This document shows, piece after piece, positions 1 through 32,183 of a DNA stretch of 64,000 nt. Position numbers and translations under genes: made by a program. The first letter of the stretch is position 1. The number at the start of each line of letters is the position of its first letter. Source of the stretch: Sinotaia quadrata (Eukaryota > Mollusca > Gastropoda > Architaenioglossa > Viviparidae); the NCBI GenBank assembly GCA_028829895.1, contig CM054182.1, positions 13,350,001 through 13,414,000 on the forward strand, given 5' to 3'. The notes beneath the pieces were generated by a model that had not been told where the DNA came from, searched no databases, and saw only the letters and a list, made by a program, of their open reading frames with translations.

Positions 1-186
1 TTAGCTGTAGCCGACAAAGGTAAATAGTCAGGGCTGAGTGATTAGCTGTAGCCGACAAAAGTAAACCGTCAGGGTAAGTGATTAGCTGTAGCCGACAAAG
101 GTAAATAGTCAGGGCTGAGTGATTAGCTGTAGCCATTAAAGGTAAATTGTCAAGGTAAGTGATTAGCTGTAGCCGACAAAGGTAAA
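1..186. repeat. Tandem repeat, about 42-bp unit, truncated by window start
   Basis: Four to five copies beginning GATTAGCTGTAGCCGACAAA with alternating AGTCAGGGCTGAGT and GTCAGGGTAAGT ends. Confidence 0.9.
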
Positions 187-835
187 GTCAATGTGTACGC
201 TCCACGGAAGTAGTTGTAATAGAGCGCCAGATCACGTGAAATGTCTTCTGTTTAAATAGCGTGTGTTACTCCTATCGCATTCCAGCCAATTTCACCCAGC
301 ATCATGATGCGAGATCAGCGGACCCTAGCTATGACATAGGACTTTAATTTCACTTAAATCAGCTTGTACGTCCTATGAAGCCGGTACATGTTAGGAATTT
401 ATGATGATATTTACATAATGAAATAATGAAGGTGTTCAACGCACAACGCTGCGAAGTCGTCAAAAGCTCATTGCATGGGAGATAACTGCGACAGAGCAGT
501 GAGTGACAGTTACCTTCCTTGCAGACAGTTTCTCATCATAACCAAAAAGGATTTAGCAACAAAACCTAATATGTTTAATTTTATCAATTTAAATATAACA
601 TAACAGCCACCGAACTTTTTTGAAGATCCCAAAACGAACTTTTTGAAGATCACAAAATCATCCTGAAAAGAATATTGTTAGAGCTGCATTGCATTGTCTA
701 AACACTTAGCATAACAACCTATGAGTAACAAAAAGTAACTGGCAACTTGTGACGTAATTTTATCTGACGTGTGTTTTAGTTGGCGTCTACAGAAGTCTGG
801 TGCATGGAAGTTTAAAATTTTCATTATAATCAGAA
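187..835 (+). other. Upstream region of chitinase A, no gene seen
   Basis: AT-rich, no conserved coding sequence found. It should hold the promoter of copy A. A TTTAAAA at about 810 is a possible TATA-like site, but a real start site cannot be placed. Confidence 0.4.
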
Positions 836-19606
<18,771 letters not shown>

Positions 19607-19872
19607 AGTTATAAAATTTAATCGTCAAGATATGTTTTCAAATATTAATAATCTGTGCATACTATCCAGGATTTTTTTCTTGACAGTATATAATATTGTA
19701 AACTACTTAAAGAAAATCTTTACAATTTTGAAACATATTCCTGTTTTAATTTCACAAAGAATATTCATGACAATATATATTATTGTACACTAAAGAAATC
19801 TTTTCATTGAATCATATTCCTGTTTTAATTTCGCAAAATATCTTTCAAACTTACTATTTTTCCTTTTTAGAA

Positions 19873-19878
19873 AATAAA
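19873..19878 (+). terminator. Candidate poly(A) signal, chitinase A
   Basis: AATAAA 267 bp after the stop codon. Copy B has the matching hexamer at 39158-39163. Other AATAAA sites occur nearby, so use is unproven. Confidence 0.4.
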
Positions 19879-21028
19879 TGTGTACTGACACTCAAAATAC
19901 ATTCTCAAAGTCATATTCCTAAACAATACTTACCAGCTCACTCATTTTAAATAGTATTCTTCAAAAAGGAAATTAAATACATTCTATTTTTTAAGAGTGT
20001 TCTTTATTGCTTATACAGATATATAACTTTTCCTGTTTTTCCATACATCCCTATTTGTTTCCTTTTAATAAATTTGAATATACTGTCTGTTTTATATGGA
20101 GTTTAAAAGGTTGGCTCCTAAATAACTGTATATATCGTTAGTTATATTTAATAATTTTATTGTCGGAGATATAATAGAATTTCTGTAGCAAGACTGGTTT
20201 CTAAGATAATTTTTGTTTTTTCTAACGTACAAGAATATCTACCATCTAATTCCTCATTAATGGGGTCTGCATTATACAAGCTTGTATTTAAATTGTATTT
20301 GATTCTTTCAAATGTTTAACAAAACTCAAGACTCAACTTTTGCCCTATTGGCTCTCAAACTGAATTCACAAGCAACATATTTAATGATAAATTCAATGAC
20401 AATGCACAACAACGTGATCTGGTAAAGTAAAGTAGTCACTGCAGTCTGAAGTAGAAAAAAAAAAAAAAAGATGTGCTCCATTATGAAAAAGTCATATTAA
20501 GGCAATGCTAAATTTCAGGCATATTTCATCTCTAAACCCCTTTTATCTTACACTCCTTCTCAGCTTACAAATCCTGCAACAATATTCGTTAGCCCAATAC
20601 ACAGCATACGAAATATAGACATAATCAAACTTGACAAGTACAATGTACAATGCAATCAAATGGGTGAACATAGAAATAATGGTTCAATTGCATAAAGCAT
20701 TCTCTAATTCAAATCATAGATCAATAGCAAACATGAACAAAATATTTCTAAGTCCATTCTATTTTTTAACTTACTATAATGATTGACTTTATGACTGGAC
20801 TCGAGTTATGTCCAAATCAAAGTGATTACAATATAGGACTTCTTCATCAAAGTAACTTTCGGTCCATCCCCATTGGATGAAGTTGTTAAGAACAAGTGTG
20901 AAACTATTAGTCAGGAAAACTACTCATCCATTTGGAACTGGTTTGAATTGTATCAGCAAGTTCTAACATATTCTCCACCTGAGTTTTACTCCAACTCACA
21001 CATACCATCATAAGCAGTGCCCAAAATC

Positions 21029-21205
21029 GGGTCACGTTAACATTGGCAACAAATATATAATTATTAAAGTTTAGAAAAAAGAATAGGCAAATTCACTCTG
21101 CCACAGTGCGCTTTGTCGGGTCACGTTAACATTGACAACACATATATAATTATTAAGTTTAGAAATAAGGATAGGCAAATTTACTCTGCCACAGTGCGCT
21201 TTCGA
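21029..21205. repeat. 90-bp direct duplication upstream of the B linker exon
   Basis: Two units containing GGGTCACGTTAACATTG and GCAAATT.ACTCTGCCACAGTGCGCTTT. The same element occurs twice in copy A, at about 1570-1625 and 3770-3850, on either side of the CBM14 exon. Confidence 0.85.
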
Positions 21206-21517
21206 AGAAAGAAATCAAACCACTCCTTTTAGATTTCAGTTAAAACGTTTCTGCATCAAATTGTTGTTTGTGTTTAATTTTATCAATGTTTGGTTTTCTT
21301 GTATGTCAACTGTCACAGAAACATTTGTGTTAACCATCATAAAATGACAATCCTCTCGCTTTTGTATAAAATAATTAAAAAATAATATTTTAAAAGAAGT
21401 GTGCCAAATCATTCTGTTTACAAACAAATAAATGATTATAAAGAATGGAATAATATTACTTATAAACAATGGGTCCAGTCGAAAACACTTCGGATGTTCC
21501 AATTTATTTTTTGACAG

Positions 21518-21589
21518 CATCTCCAGGCGGCAGCAACATGGTACCAGTACCTCCCGTGGGCAACCCTGTAATGCCAGATTCTCCTAAAG
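21518..21589 (+). CDS. Chitinase B linker exon (short form)
   Basis: Encodes SPGGSNMVPVPPVGNPVMPD then SPK, phase 1 at both ends. It has the same TTTTTTGACAG acceptor and GTAATAGG donor as the copy A linker, but lacks five of its 30-bp units. Confidence 0.82.
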
Positions 21590-21668
21590 GTAATAGGTCA
21601 TTTTGCCTGCAGTATAACTTTACACAAATAAGGCATCTTTTGCCTCTTTTCATGAGTGCGTAGTACTT

Positions 21669-21704
<36 letters not shown>

Positions 21705-24700
21705 GTGCGTGCGCGTGTATCTGTATGAATTATACATGTCTAAAGTTAAAGAATATCCTCATTTTCTTTCTAAGCAAAAAGAGGAAAACATTTCTAGGTT
21801 TTATAGAAATATTTGTCAGCAAATAATGCGATCTATGGTCTTTTAATATCAAGTGGAACAGTGAATAGTAAATCAAAAATTGTCCTGTCTTTTTATTTTT
21901 AGCCCGATAATTACCCGGACATATCTTATTTGTTGTTCTTTTTTGTTTAGTTTTGTTTGTTCGTTGTCTTTTGCATTTTAGTTGCCTATAAGATTTATAC
22001 TTTATAACACTCGACTTGTATAACTTTCTATTGAATACAAATATATCATTCTAGCCGACAGTACTCTCCACAGTATTATAATCATAACATATATCCACCC
22101 CGCTTTATAAAATATTCTTATTCATTCGATCCAACCATTAACAGCATTCTACTACGGCATCAAGACTGGCAAACTTCACTCATTTTGTCATATTGAAGTC
22201 ATAGTTTGTGTCAGTCTGTCCACTGACACAGTACTCTGAAGTATAGCATGTATTCTGCATTTCTGCTCGCACATTGTTTAATATAACATTACTGGGAAAA
22301 TCAATTTATAGCGTTCTGTGTCCCGAAATTATTTTACCTCAGCATTCTTTAGCATGTAAAGAAAACTGTTTAGAATTCCTTGTAGACATTTTTTGTCACA
22401 TCTGCTTACACTGATATTTACTAGTTAGTACTGAAAAGTGTAATGTGCAATACACTGTAAAGAATAAAGTTTAGAAATCATTATAGCTTTATCATGGCAG
22501 CATACATTGATATTTACTAATTAGTACTTAAGTGTGACTGATTAGAATTCATTATCGTGTCACCTCACCAAATAATACAAGTTAATATTAAAATGTATGA
22601 TTTGTACAATTTTTGATAGTTTAGTTTTAACTAGTACTGAAATTGAATGTGTAAAATTCTTTATAGTTTAGAGTGTACCTCACAATAATCTAATATTGAA
22701 AAGCACACTACATATCTTTCTAGATCTATGATTTGTCGCTTCATTTCACAGTAATACATTATCTTAAATGTTCAATTCAGGTCATGCAATATCCTTCAGT
22801 TGTGTCACGTGACATACACTAGTTATACAATGTACACTGAAATATGTAATGCATACATTCGTGACTTCTCAGTTTGGCACCCTACTTTATACCTGTAGTG
22901 TTGAAAAGTGCAATATATGGTATTTTGTATTTCACAGTTTGGTATCATCATTATATATAATAGTATTATTAAAAAGTACAATATATAGGATTTTATATTT
23001 CAGTTTGGCCACCCCAGAATACACTTGTATTAGTGATACACATTTACAGCTGGAAATGCCAATTGATAATTTCTTTATCTCCAAGAAGCCATCACAATGT
23101 GCCAAATGAAATATAGTTTTCCGGACGATGTTTGATTTACTTTAGATAATTATTTTCAAACAGTTTAGCTCTTTAATTTGAACCATTTTAGTTCTTTAAT
23201 ATGATTTACTTGAAATCGTACACTTCAACACTCTGCGATGATGAATTAATATAATAATTATATTAAAAATTAGTATAAAAATAAAATAGTTACGGTGTCA
23301 ACATCACTCGTTTCAATACGGTAAGTATGAATCTAGTGCTCTTCAAGAAAAACATTTCTTTCCTTTTCAAAATGTGTTTGACAATATTTTCTCCAATTAT
23401 CATTTCTTCTGTTTCGGTCCAATGTAATAACTTTTATTCATTTTTGTTACTTTGTTTATTTCATTTGTTCACACACGTATTGATTAAATTATCAATTCTC
23501 TTGTTTCGGTCCAATGTAATAACTTTTATTCATTTCTGTTAATTTGTTTGTTTATTTCATTTGTTCAAACTCGTATTGAATTATCATTTATTTTCCATAT
23601 TTCAATTGTACTAATTTGTAATCACTTGTGTTACTTTCCTTTGTTTTATTCCTTTTACACTAATTTGTGTTTAATTGTGTTATTTTTCTTGTGTTATAAA
23701 CCATTTGTGTTAACTTGTAATCAGTTATCTGAATGTCTTCTGTTTAGTCTTCTTTTTTTTAAATTTGTGATCACTTTATTGATGTTACTTTATTGTGTTG
23801 TAGTGCACGTGTTATAACTTGCATTGAGTTAGGTTACTTTATTCTGTAGTCCACTTGTTCTAACTTATGTTACTTTATTCTTGTAGTCACATGTTCTAAA
23901 TGCCATTGAGTTATGTTACTGTATTCTGTAGTCCACTTGTTCTAACTTATGTTACTTTATTCTTGTAGTGCACATGTTCTAATTGCCAATGAGTTATGTT
24001 ACTTTATTCTGTTGTAGTCAACTTGTTCTCATATGTAATGAATAATGTTACTTTAATCTATTATTATCAACTTATTCTAACTTATGTTACTTTATTTTGT
24101 TCTAGTCGACTTGTTCTAACTTCTGTAACTTTATTTTGTTCTAGTAGACTTGTTCTAACTTATGTTACTTTATTTTGTTCTAGTCGACTTGTTCTAACTT
24201 ATGTTACTTTATTTTGTTCTAGTCGACTTGTTTTAACTTGTATTGAATTATGTTTCTTTCGGACAAACATGCTTTGTGCAAATTCTCCCTTCTACTCTCA
24301 GATGATAATATTATAAAACATCATGCATACGCTTTATGCCCAACAGAAAATTAGAGAGACAGTTGTTTTACAGTTCAAACCTTTATTTTCTTTGAGGTTT
24401 TTGAATGATTCATGAACCATTCACGTATATTATGATTGTCAGTGTCAGGATGTCAGAGCATATTCTGTTACTACACGAACTGGATGCAGTACCGGCCGGA
24501 AAAAGTTAAGTTTCTACCGGAAAACATCGACCCTTTCCTCTGCACTCACATCTTGTATGCCTTCTTCCAAGTCAAAGATCTCAAACTGCAGATATTCGAA
24601 TGGAATGACATTGAAATGTCAGTAATTTAAGTAAATAACAGTTCGTGTTAATCTACCATTTTTCAAAGACTATTTATTTCTTGTTTACGTATTTGTTTGT

Positions 24701-25740
24701 TTACTGTTTTAAAATAATTATTTCAATATCTTGTATTTATCGTACAATTTATTATTTATTTTGTACTTGTTTCACATTTTTATTTATTTTATAAAAGTTA
24801 TTGTTCTATTGTAAATATACTTTTGTACATTGTGTTGTTATTATTTCTTTTACCCTATTAATAGGCATTTTTCATATTTTTGTATTTTAAACTACTGTTT
24901 TTGTAATATTTCAGTATAACCCTCATTGTTATTTATATTTTGTATTTAAACTCATATTTTTGTAATATTTCTCTATAAACCCTTAGTGATATTTATATAT
25001 TATATTTTAATCTCCTGTTTTTTGTAATATTTCAATATAACTCCTTATTGATATTTATATTTTGTAATTTAAACTCATGTTTTGTAATTTTTCAGTTTAA
25101 ACTTTTATTGATATTACAGGCATATTTTCACTTTTTGTACATTGAACCCCAGTTTATTAATATTTAAATATAAACACTTATTTATATTATAAGCATTTTC
25201 TCACATTTTATATTTTTTATTCATGTTTATTATAATATTTCAGTTTAACCAGTTATTGATTTGATATTTACATTTTGTATTTTAAACTCATCTATTACAA
25301 TATTCAATTATTTGCCCCTTATTGATTTTTCATTCAAGAAATGTATGAATTTCACCAGAACTTACCTTGATTGGCATCAAATATATAAAATTATGAAAAA
25401 GTTATCGCTTTTTCTTGGGAATGATATTCTTTTCTTAATGCAAACAATGTAGTGATTAAAATAAAAATAAGTAATAGAAAATAATTTATATTACTTTATG
25501 ATATTAGATCATTGAGTACCAGTTTGCACTGGAAGAAGCATTTAAACATTATAGACATGCATATAATGACGTCAGATCAAACTTAATGCACAGCAAGCTG
25601 TTAATGAAACATACACTAAAAATATGTTCTCAGTCAAGAGAATGAAATAAAGGCACACCTTGTATGTTATCATTTCTATCAAACCCACCCTGTATTCTGG
25701 CATCATAGAAACACTCTTTACCATGCTACCCCCCCCCCTT

Positions 25741-25835
<95 letters not shown>

Positions 25836-28800
25836 TCATGCAAATGCAGACATGTCGAATCCTGCCATTACACCATCCATCTCCATGCCATTACATACCT
25901 GCACGATGCCCATATAGGCGCACCCGTAATCCTGCTATTACAGATGTACATTAATCCTGCCATTAAAACGCATCCTGCACAATGCCATCACAAACTCATT
26001 TTGCTAAGCCCATTTAGACACACATTGTACTAAGCCCATTTAGACTTTGCACTCAGCCCATTTAGACACACATTGTACTAAGTCCATTTATACAAACTTT
26101 GCACTAAACCCATTAAACACACTTTGCACTAAGCCCATTTACACAAACTTTGCACTAAACCCATTTAGACACACTTTGCACTAAACCCATTTAGACACAT
26201 ATTGCACTAAACCCATTTAGACACACTTTGCACTCAGCCCATTTAGACACACATTGCGCTCAACCCATTTAGACACATTTTGCACTAAGCCCATTTAGAC
26301 ACACTTTGTCCTAAGCCCATTTAGACACACTTTGCACTAAGCCCATTTAGACACACTTTGCACTAAGCCCATTTAGTCACACTTTGCACTAAGCCCATTT
26401 AGTCACAATTTGATTGTTGCTGGTGGCTCATACAAGTATACTTGGGGGGCAGAGAAAAAGCCGAAGTGTTTATAAGACTTCTCCAACAGACGGAATAAAA
26501 TCACTAGGCCTGATAAAAAAAATACATAAAGGATGCTTTTGTACTTAAAAAGACGAGTTAGCTACATATATTCTTTTCGTATTTATCAAATGTTGGAAGA
26601 TATTGGGGGTTTTTCCTGTGAAGTACACATCACTCTAAAATTAAAACGTTTTTTACCCTATTGAAGGACAAAAGATAAAATTGAGAAATTGTACAATGTT
26701 TACATGAAGAAAATTCATATCCTCAAACTGTAAGGTTTAATTTTTCATTAACAAAGCAACTTCAATCTAGGTCAGAGTGTTTCACACAAATGATGAATGA
26801 GTCCATATATTTGGAAGACTGCATATTCAATAGGAAAGTGGTTTATCTCGGGTAGGAGCATTTCAAGCAACATAATAAATTATTTTACACATTCTTTACT
26901 AGGACTGCTTTTGTTACAACACGCTGTACTGCTTTTGTTACTAACTATACTGTTTTTGTTACAACATGCTATAGTTCTTTAGTTACTAACTATACCATTT
27001 TTGTTACAACACCCTATACTGTTTTTGTTACAACATGCTATACTGCTTTTGTTACTAACTATACTGCTTTTGTTAATAAACGTTTTGCTTCTTTTGTTAT
27101 TACACGCTATACTTCTTTTGTTACTAACTATACTGTTTTTGTTAAAGCATGTGTGGCGTGATCCTTCTCAGTTGATCGTCAATTATTATATTATGATATT
27201 TTACTTTTAATTAATTCATAATTAATTATTCTTCCACACACAAACAACCACAAGGGTCCGACGGGGTCTTTGTCTTTGCGGTCACGAGAGCAACTAGGTC
27301 AATCCTTGGATAGTCTGTTAACTAATTAACTCTCTGTCCAAGTGTTACCTGTCTGGACTAACATACCTTAATTGAACTGTCTCGTCAATCTTCTGTCTTT
27401 AATCCAGCCCCCCCCCCCCCCGAAACATATCTCTCTATCGATGACGGGAACTATCCTAAAACATGCGCCTGAACGTCTTTCTAATTCTAATGTCATTACA
27501 TCATTTGCAGCCCCCCACCTATCATCTTTGCCATGTATCTCTCTTTCACAGTAATGAAAGTGGATAGTTAATATATATATATATTTATTTATGTAAAGAA
27601 ATAAAGAGTTTAATAAAGAAAATAACAATTAACAAGTAATGTCCATTTTACAATTGATGTTCCAAAAAAAAATCACACCAAGGCAATTGTTCAAAGAGAA
27701 CAAAGTTCTCTAAGCTTATTACAATAAAACTCAAGTTATCAGAAAAAATGTGTCACACTAATTCCACAGAACAATTACTAGGAATTATGTTAAACACATG
27801 ATCAAACAGTTTCTAATCTAGCTTACAACAAATTCTCAAAAAAATGTCAAAAAAACTAAATTAGATATCAGGCAAATCAATCCATACAAATAGGTTATAG
27901 AAGAATCAGAAAATTAGGAATTTAAGAAATCAGAGAAACGTACAGTTACCCGAACAAGGCATAGTAACGATTCACCTAGTGCGCTTGGTGAGTGGTAGAC
28001 TTGTCACAAATCATGGTTCTTTCACTGTCACGGAAAGTGTTTTAGTGTAAATAGCGTTGTACATAAGTCAGTTTGCAGTTCTACTGAGGGTTCACACTGT
28101 TTCTTGGCAGAGACAGACTTATGCACTCTGGTCTACTGCTACCCTCGTAACTCTTGCATTCTTGATAGGCCAAATTCTTGAGCAAACACCACCGCTGCCT
28201 AGGAGAAAACACCTTTCTTCACAACTCTTCATTGCGCCCTAGCATCACACATGGTGGTCTACAAATATTCAGAGTCCTAAAATAATTTCCTACTGCCCAT
28301 TCACTCTTGTTATCACCAACAGAATAATGACAGTTTTCCAGGTACCAACGTAGAAGTCAGCATCAGCTTTCACGTCACACTTGAATGAATTTCCACACAG
28401 GAATTCAAACTTGAAAACTCGAACAGAAAAAACGTTGAACTTGAAAATGTACAAAATGTAGAACGTAAAAATGTACAACATACTTCACACCTTGAACTTC
28501 GTACTTGGTCCTTGACTTGGAACCACAAAATCATGAAATGGCTTTGGAAGTTATTTCTGCTCAGCTCTAACTTGAAAACCCGTCACATGGCCTCATGAGA
28601 ATCTCAGCTCAACTGTGACTCATCAATTGAGTGACGTCATCGACTATCATCCTGACAAAATGATCTTTTCTACATCTACCAAGTTTGTCCAAACTCATGT
28701 CACAAGAGTTTTAGATAGAAAAAATGAAAAATTAATTTTGCATTAATAAGAGAATTAATTAAAACATTAAGATAAAATATATTTAAATTAATTAAGCATA

Positions 28801-31800
28801 TTGGCTTGCATTTTTCCCGTTACAGCATGCTATACTGCTTTTGTTACAATAACACTATATTGCTTTTGTTTCTATAACACTATACTGCTTTTGTTACTAT
28901 AACACTATACTGCTTTTGTTACAGCATGCTATACTGCTTTTGTTACTATAACACTATACTGCTTTTGTTACTACACGCTATACTGGTTTTGTTACTATAT
29001 ACTATACTGGTTTTGTTACTAAACGCTATACTGCTTTCGTTACTACACACTATTCACTTACTTACAAAGATTTATTTGCATCTTGATACATAATGTCAGT
29101 GACTTTGATCAAGTTCTATTACCAAAATACACGTTCTTTGATTTCAGTTTTTAAAAATTATTATAATAACGTGCATTTAGAGACTAAAGGGTTAATAAAG
29201 TAAAGAGCTTAGGCTGAGGAAGAGACTGATGAAGTGGTCAGTTTAACCCTTTGAAACTTTCAATGCGTTAAATTTATCATTATTCCAAAATCAGTTTGAT
29301 TTTGTCTCAATATTAAGTGTAAATATTAACGGCAATGTATATGGTTAAAAGTCCACCTGTAGGAGCAAATGCCAGCTCGTGACAGCTACTTCGTTGTGTG
29401 ACTGTTTTGTGAAACGGTAAAACATTTCAAACCTCTAAAATACATTGATTTTACCTATAATTCCTTCAGTTTCATGAGAGTTGAGTCTCGTTTGCCTGAC
29501 TAGTAAAACATTTCAAACCTCTAAAAATACATTGGTTTTACCTCTAATTCTTTCAGTTTTGTGGGAGTTGAGTCTCATTTGCCTGTCTAGTATGGGAGAA
29601 AGTACTATTTGGACTACAAGTTTTGCTTATTTTACATGTATTTAATCACAAAAAGATAGAGAACTCTGCATAATTGGGCGGTTTTTAGAAACGTGGACGT
29701 TACATGGTAACACAGGCTTTGCACGTTGTCCAAAATTTAAAAAAACGAACCATGGCTTAAGTTACTAGAATAGGACACGTGACATCTTCGACAACATACC
29801 ACGTGATTACTGAATATAATGCCAGATGCCTGCTATAGATCTGCATTTACAGTATGAGAAACTACTGTTACAACAATTATTCATGTAATCATTATCATTA
29901 TTATATATCATTATTATTGGATTATATAATGGAACATTGCTTTGGTAAATTAAGTACTCATTTATTGACATTCGGCTGTTATTATTTTATTTTTCCTGTT
30001 GACTACTTCATTCAGGGCAGCGAGAATGATGAAACTCAAAGAGAAGAACCCTGCTCTAAAAGTGTTGGTGTCGGTTGGTGGTTGGAACGCAGCCTCTGCT
30101 GAATTTGTCAAGCTGGTCGACACTGGAGATTCTGGGATGAAAGAGTTTGCAGCCGTCACTACGGCTTTCCTTCGTCAACATAAATTTGACGGGTTTGACA
30201 TAGACTGGGAATATCCAGGTGCCGTCGACCGTGGAAGTCGTCTGGAAGACAAGATTAAGTTCACACGACTTGTTCAAGTACGGTCTTGTTCACATCTCGT
30301 TCACAACGATAATGTTTTGTGTTTTTATTTCACGAGGGGTTTCAATTTTTTAATTTTATTGTATTGACGAAAATGAAGAGGATACTGTTGAAGTGATCAG
30401 TTTAACGGTTTGAAGATTTTCAAATTCCAGCTTATAACACCTTTAACCTTTTTATATTTCATCTTTGTCTACTTGTATGTGTTTTCTGTTCTTACCTAAT
30501 TATACTTGGTGATGCAGCAATGTTACTGGTAAAGAGAGTTAGACTAAAGTAGAGGTGTTTCTATTGCTATGACCAAGGTGGCCCAGGTTTCACTGGATTT
30601 GTGTATTTTTTCGATTCTCAATGTATATTTCCCATTTCAAATTTAGATCATTTACGAGGCGTTCGAAAAGGAAGGCAGACAAACCAGTCGTCCTCGTTTG
30701 CTCTTGACTGCTGCAGTTGGCGTGGGCAAAACTACTGTAGATAATGGCTACGAGATGGACAAAATACACCCGTAAGACATTTTCAAGGTCACTGGAGACA
30801 CACAGAAACACACAAATACACACACATACAAACATGTTTATACACATACATATACATATGCGTACATTACATAAACATATGTGGAAATATATAATTTGTA
30901 TTATCAATTAAACTCATCCTCGTATTAACGTTCTTTCTGCTTGCCTTTTGATTTCCAAGGAAGGTTGTTATAAATGTAAATTTACTAAGCAACAGAAGTC
31001 AATAAGCGCCTTTAGTCTGAATTGTCTTCTGATAGATATTTTTGTTCTTCATTTTATTGTCTAATTTACTAATGACATGGATTGGTCATGCATAAACAAA
31101 AATGAAAATATCAATTAATGTGATATGAAGTAGACAAATATCCGCATGTAATGATAAGGCAATAGCATTCACGGCCGTCTGCAAATAACGAGCATATTAA
31201 TATAGCCAGTGAACTGCAAAGATGTTTCTATAGGATAATTACAGACAATTACTTTCTATTTTATTAGCCTCACGCCAGTCTTGTGTTTGTGCAACCTTTG
31301 TTTTCCGTTTACCGATGTACTCAAATGGCCTGGTTGAGACAGTGACTCATAGATCCTTCCCCAATAAACATTAAATGTTGATGTTCTAACATAAATAGCC
31401 GTACACTAGCTACACACACAATCATAAATACATATTAGTTGATATATATAAAAATTATTGCAATCTAAATGCTATTTTATTCACTGAATAAATCGGTGAT
31501 TTTTATTTGTAGCAGTCCTTGAGTAAATTACGTTATTGTATAGATTGTCGTACGCGACAATATACAGTCGAGGCGATATATTTTCTGTCTGTACAGCATT
31601 TGATATTTTTAGACGTGTAACTAATCATCCCAATGGTTGAGAGTAAAATCTAATTAAAAATATTATTTCTCAGCACTCTGGAATATTTTGCTATTGACAT
31701 TTTCACAAAATGACATAATCCTAGGTATGTAACTGTCAGTCACCCGACGACTAATGAATAATTAGGATAACACAACAAACTGAGGTACACGAGCCCCCAA

Positions 31801-32108
31801 AGAGACGGATCCCCCATACATAATAGTACACTGACGGCACAAACTCTACAATTATGAATTTTGCACAAATTGAAGATGACAAAAAAATGACACAAAGATG
31901 AATTAAAAATTAATAAATAAATAATAATAATAATAAATCACCTAGTTATTGTCAAAGAAAGTTATTATCAAGTCTATAGTTTCTTTCTCCCTTTCAGCTC
32001 TCTTTTCTTTTTTATCCTATCCAAAGTTTGTGTAAAAGATTGTGATAACTGAATGCAAACTGTTCGATATGATGCTGAAGAATACTTATCTAGATCACGC
32101 TTGGTGAA

Positions 32109-32183
<75 letters not shown>

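Larger units (their letters stand above)
19607..21517 (+). other. Intergenic region between chitinase copies, junction of the tandem duplication
   Basis: Similarity to the sequence after copy B ends near 20325 (equivalent to 39665), and similarity to copy A intron 1 begins near 20650 (equivalent to about 1123). About 325 bp of spacer lies between. No phase-1 signal-peptide exon was recognised here. Confidence 0.65.

Noticed and set aside
20380..20430. ATG...CTG|GTAAAG upstream of copy B as a leader exon
   Set aside because: The peptide is polar (many Asn/His), not a signal sequence, and it ends in the wrong phase.
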